In this document: positions 5,971 to 7,102 of the stretch, piece after piece
How the letters are laid out: every line of letters begins with the position of its first letter
Position numbering within the stretch: the first letter of the stretch is position 1
NCBI GenBank assembly: GCA_033763635.1
Contig: JANRKG010000013.1
Coordinates: 1-7,102 of the forward strand
Length of the DNA: 7,102 bases
Source: JANRKG01 sp033763635
GTDB taxonomy: Bacteria > Cyanobacteriota > Cyanobacteriia > GCF-001939115
Direction of reading: 5' to 3'
Notes under the pieces: generated by a model
Seen by the model: only the letters and a program-made list of their open reading frames with translations
Told to the model about the DNA's origin: nothing
Database searches by the model: none
Program-made: the position numbers and the translations under genes

Positions 5971-7102
5971 TCATTTTCCCGATCGCTGTTGTTGAACCTG
6001 ATTAATCTGACTCTGAAAGTAATTCTCCCGGTACTTCAGTTGACGGGCAATCGTCAAACCTTGCTGAAAAGCACCCAGAGCCAGATCAAATTCCCGTTGG
6101 AGAAGATAAATTTGCCCGATCTGGTCATAGGTCATCATGCGCCCATAGAAGTTGTAAGCCTGTTGCTCCACATCGAGCAAAAATTCATAAATTTGTAGGG
6201 CACGATCGAATTGTTTTTGGTTTTGGTAGAGGTTACCCAGGCGCTTGAGGGCATCACTAGCATACCCATATTGTTGAAGCGGTTGGCTCAGGTAATAGGT
6301 TTGCTGATAGGCTTCGATCGCCTGGGGAATTTGCTGAAGCGCTTCATGGCTAATGCCGATCGCCAGTTGTAACGATGGAATTTCCATCGGTTCCTGCCGT
6401 TGTTGTAGTAATCGGATTAGCTCCTGGCGAACTGGAATGGCCTGGGCCGGACGTTTATCCTGGTCATACACAAAGGCCAACTTCTTCAACACATCTCGAT
6501 CGGTCAAGGGAGGGTCTGGAGTCGTTGGTTGGGGAGGGGCCGCCTCCGACACGGGTACGATCAACCGCACAGGCACCTTGGGATGTTGCCTCAGAAATGC
6601 CAGCAACGTTTGATAACTCGTAGCAGCAGTGGGATAAGCAAACCAGTTCAGATGCAGATCCGCGATCGTCGCCAGCGCAGATCCTTCCATCACGAGATCT
6701 TTGAGGGGGCGGGCATCGGTGATGACCTGTTCATAAACCCCCACCGCTCGGTCCTTCGATCGCACCTTTAGATAGGCATCCGCTAACGCTCGCTGGAGCA
6801 AAATCTGTTCCTGCCGAGTCGGGAGTGGACGAGTCCGCGTTTGCTGTTGAATGGCCTGAAGGCGATTTGTAATCAACCGTAACTGGGGAGTTTCGCTGTC
6901 TTCCCAGGCGATCGCTCCCACCCGTCCTAACGCTTTCGTCTCCACGAGTGGCCCCAGTACCCTCCGCAGCCGAAGTTCCCGATTCCAAATCTTGTAAGCA
7001 TTGATCCGTCGGTCGGCTCGATATTCAGCCGTTGCCTGGGCATTCAGTTGATCCACTGCCTGGGTCAGTGCCCGCACTTCTAGCGGACTCAGGGGCCGAT
7101 CG
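5971..7102 (-). CDS. TPR-repeat protein (5' partial)
   Basis: 376 residues are visible and the frame stays open to the window edge, so the true start lies beyond 7102; the GTG at 7077 is internal because codons for DRPLSPLE precede it in frame. TPR-like helix pairs lie at about residues 104-130, 144-172, 206-233, 247-272, 286-313 and 326-352, the last two being the clearest (ALKRLGNLYQNQKQFDRALQIY and QIGQIYLLQREFDLALGAFQQG). A Pro-rich linker near 185-198 splits the array. The visible N-terminal part (LSPLEVRALTQAVDQLNAQA, IWNRELRLRR) resembles a conserved cyanobacterial TPR family known to me only as hypothetical. TPRs mediate protein-protein contacts, so a scaffold or assembly role is plausible but the partner is unknown. 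Nine CGATCG cores, including the only full GCGATCGC octamer (6908-6915), mark it as long resident. Localisation cannot be judged without the N-terminus. Confidence 0.9.
   Translation of the reverse strand, partial: DRPLSPLEVRALTQAVDQLNAQATAEYRADRRINAYKIWNRELRLRRVLGPLVETKALGRVGAIAWEDSETPQLRLITNRLQAIQQQTRTRPLPTRQEQILLQRALADAYLKVRSKDRAVGVYEQVITDARPLKDLVMEGSALATIADLHLNWFAYPTAATSYQTLLAFLRQHPKVPVRLIVPVSEAAPPQPTTPDPPLTDRDVLKKLAFVYDQDKRPAQAIPVRQELIRLLQQRQEPMEIPSLQLAIGISHEALQQIPQAIEAYQQTYYLSQPLQQYGYASDALKRLGNLYQNQKQFDRALQIYEFLLDVEQQAYNFYGRMMTYDQIGQIYLLQREFDLALGAFQQGLTIARQLKYRENYFQSQINQVQQQRSGK

Noticed and set aside
5947..6198. 83-residue plus-strand frame opposite the TPR gene
   Set aside because: Mostly antisense to the conserved C-terminal TPR region.

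Overview
The window looks like a chromosomal segment of a cyanobacterium, probably a filamentous or Leptolyngbya-like one; the genus is inferred only. The main evidence is the hexamer CGATCG, the core of the cyanobacterial HIP1 element. I count about 33 copies by eye in 7.1 kb, where fewer than two are expected by chance. Phylloquinone-type men genes, an initiator tRNA and cyanobacterial-style conserved hypothetical proteins agree with this.

Layout. Positions 1-3077 (+) hold a two-gene operon: menF (isochorismate synthase, 5' end outside the window) and menD (SEPHCHC synthase), joined by a one-base TGATG stop/start overlap. Together they carry chorismate through isochorismate into the naphthoquinone head group of phylloquinone (vitamin K1), the A1 cofactor of photosystem I. 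An AT-rich spacer (3078-3318) follows, then a 171-residue protein of unknown function (3319-3834, +). It has a disordered Ser/Thr/Lys-rich N-terminus and six copies of a short L-P-x-x-R-P-I motif. A perfect 14-bp hairpin terminator (3873-3909) ends this unit. Facing it on the minus strand is a 66-residue single-pass membrane protein (4013-4213).

Positions 4214-4615 contain no gene I can support, but hold a small hairpin, an imperfect inverted repeat and a 14-bp tandem duplication that includes TTGACA. An asparaginase of the Rhizobium etli/zinc-binding type (4616-5569, +) follows, then a candidate promoter and tRNA-fMet (5703-5779), closed by a perfect 21-bp hairpin terminator (5790-5839). A palindromic dispersed-repeat-like element (5876-5927) separates this from a TPR-repeat protein on the minus strand (5971-7102), whose N-terminus lies outside the window.

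The men genes form one clear functional unit; the other genes look independent housekeeping or hypothetical loci. I saw no phage, transposase, CRISPR or defence genes. The most interesting under-described item is the L-P-x-x-R-P-I repeat protein, whose evenly spaced motifs suggest a multivalent binding or scaffold role. That role is a hypothesis, not something shown by the sequence.
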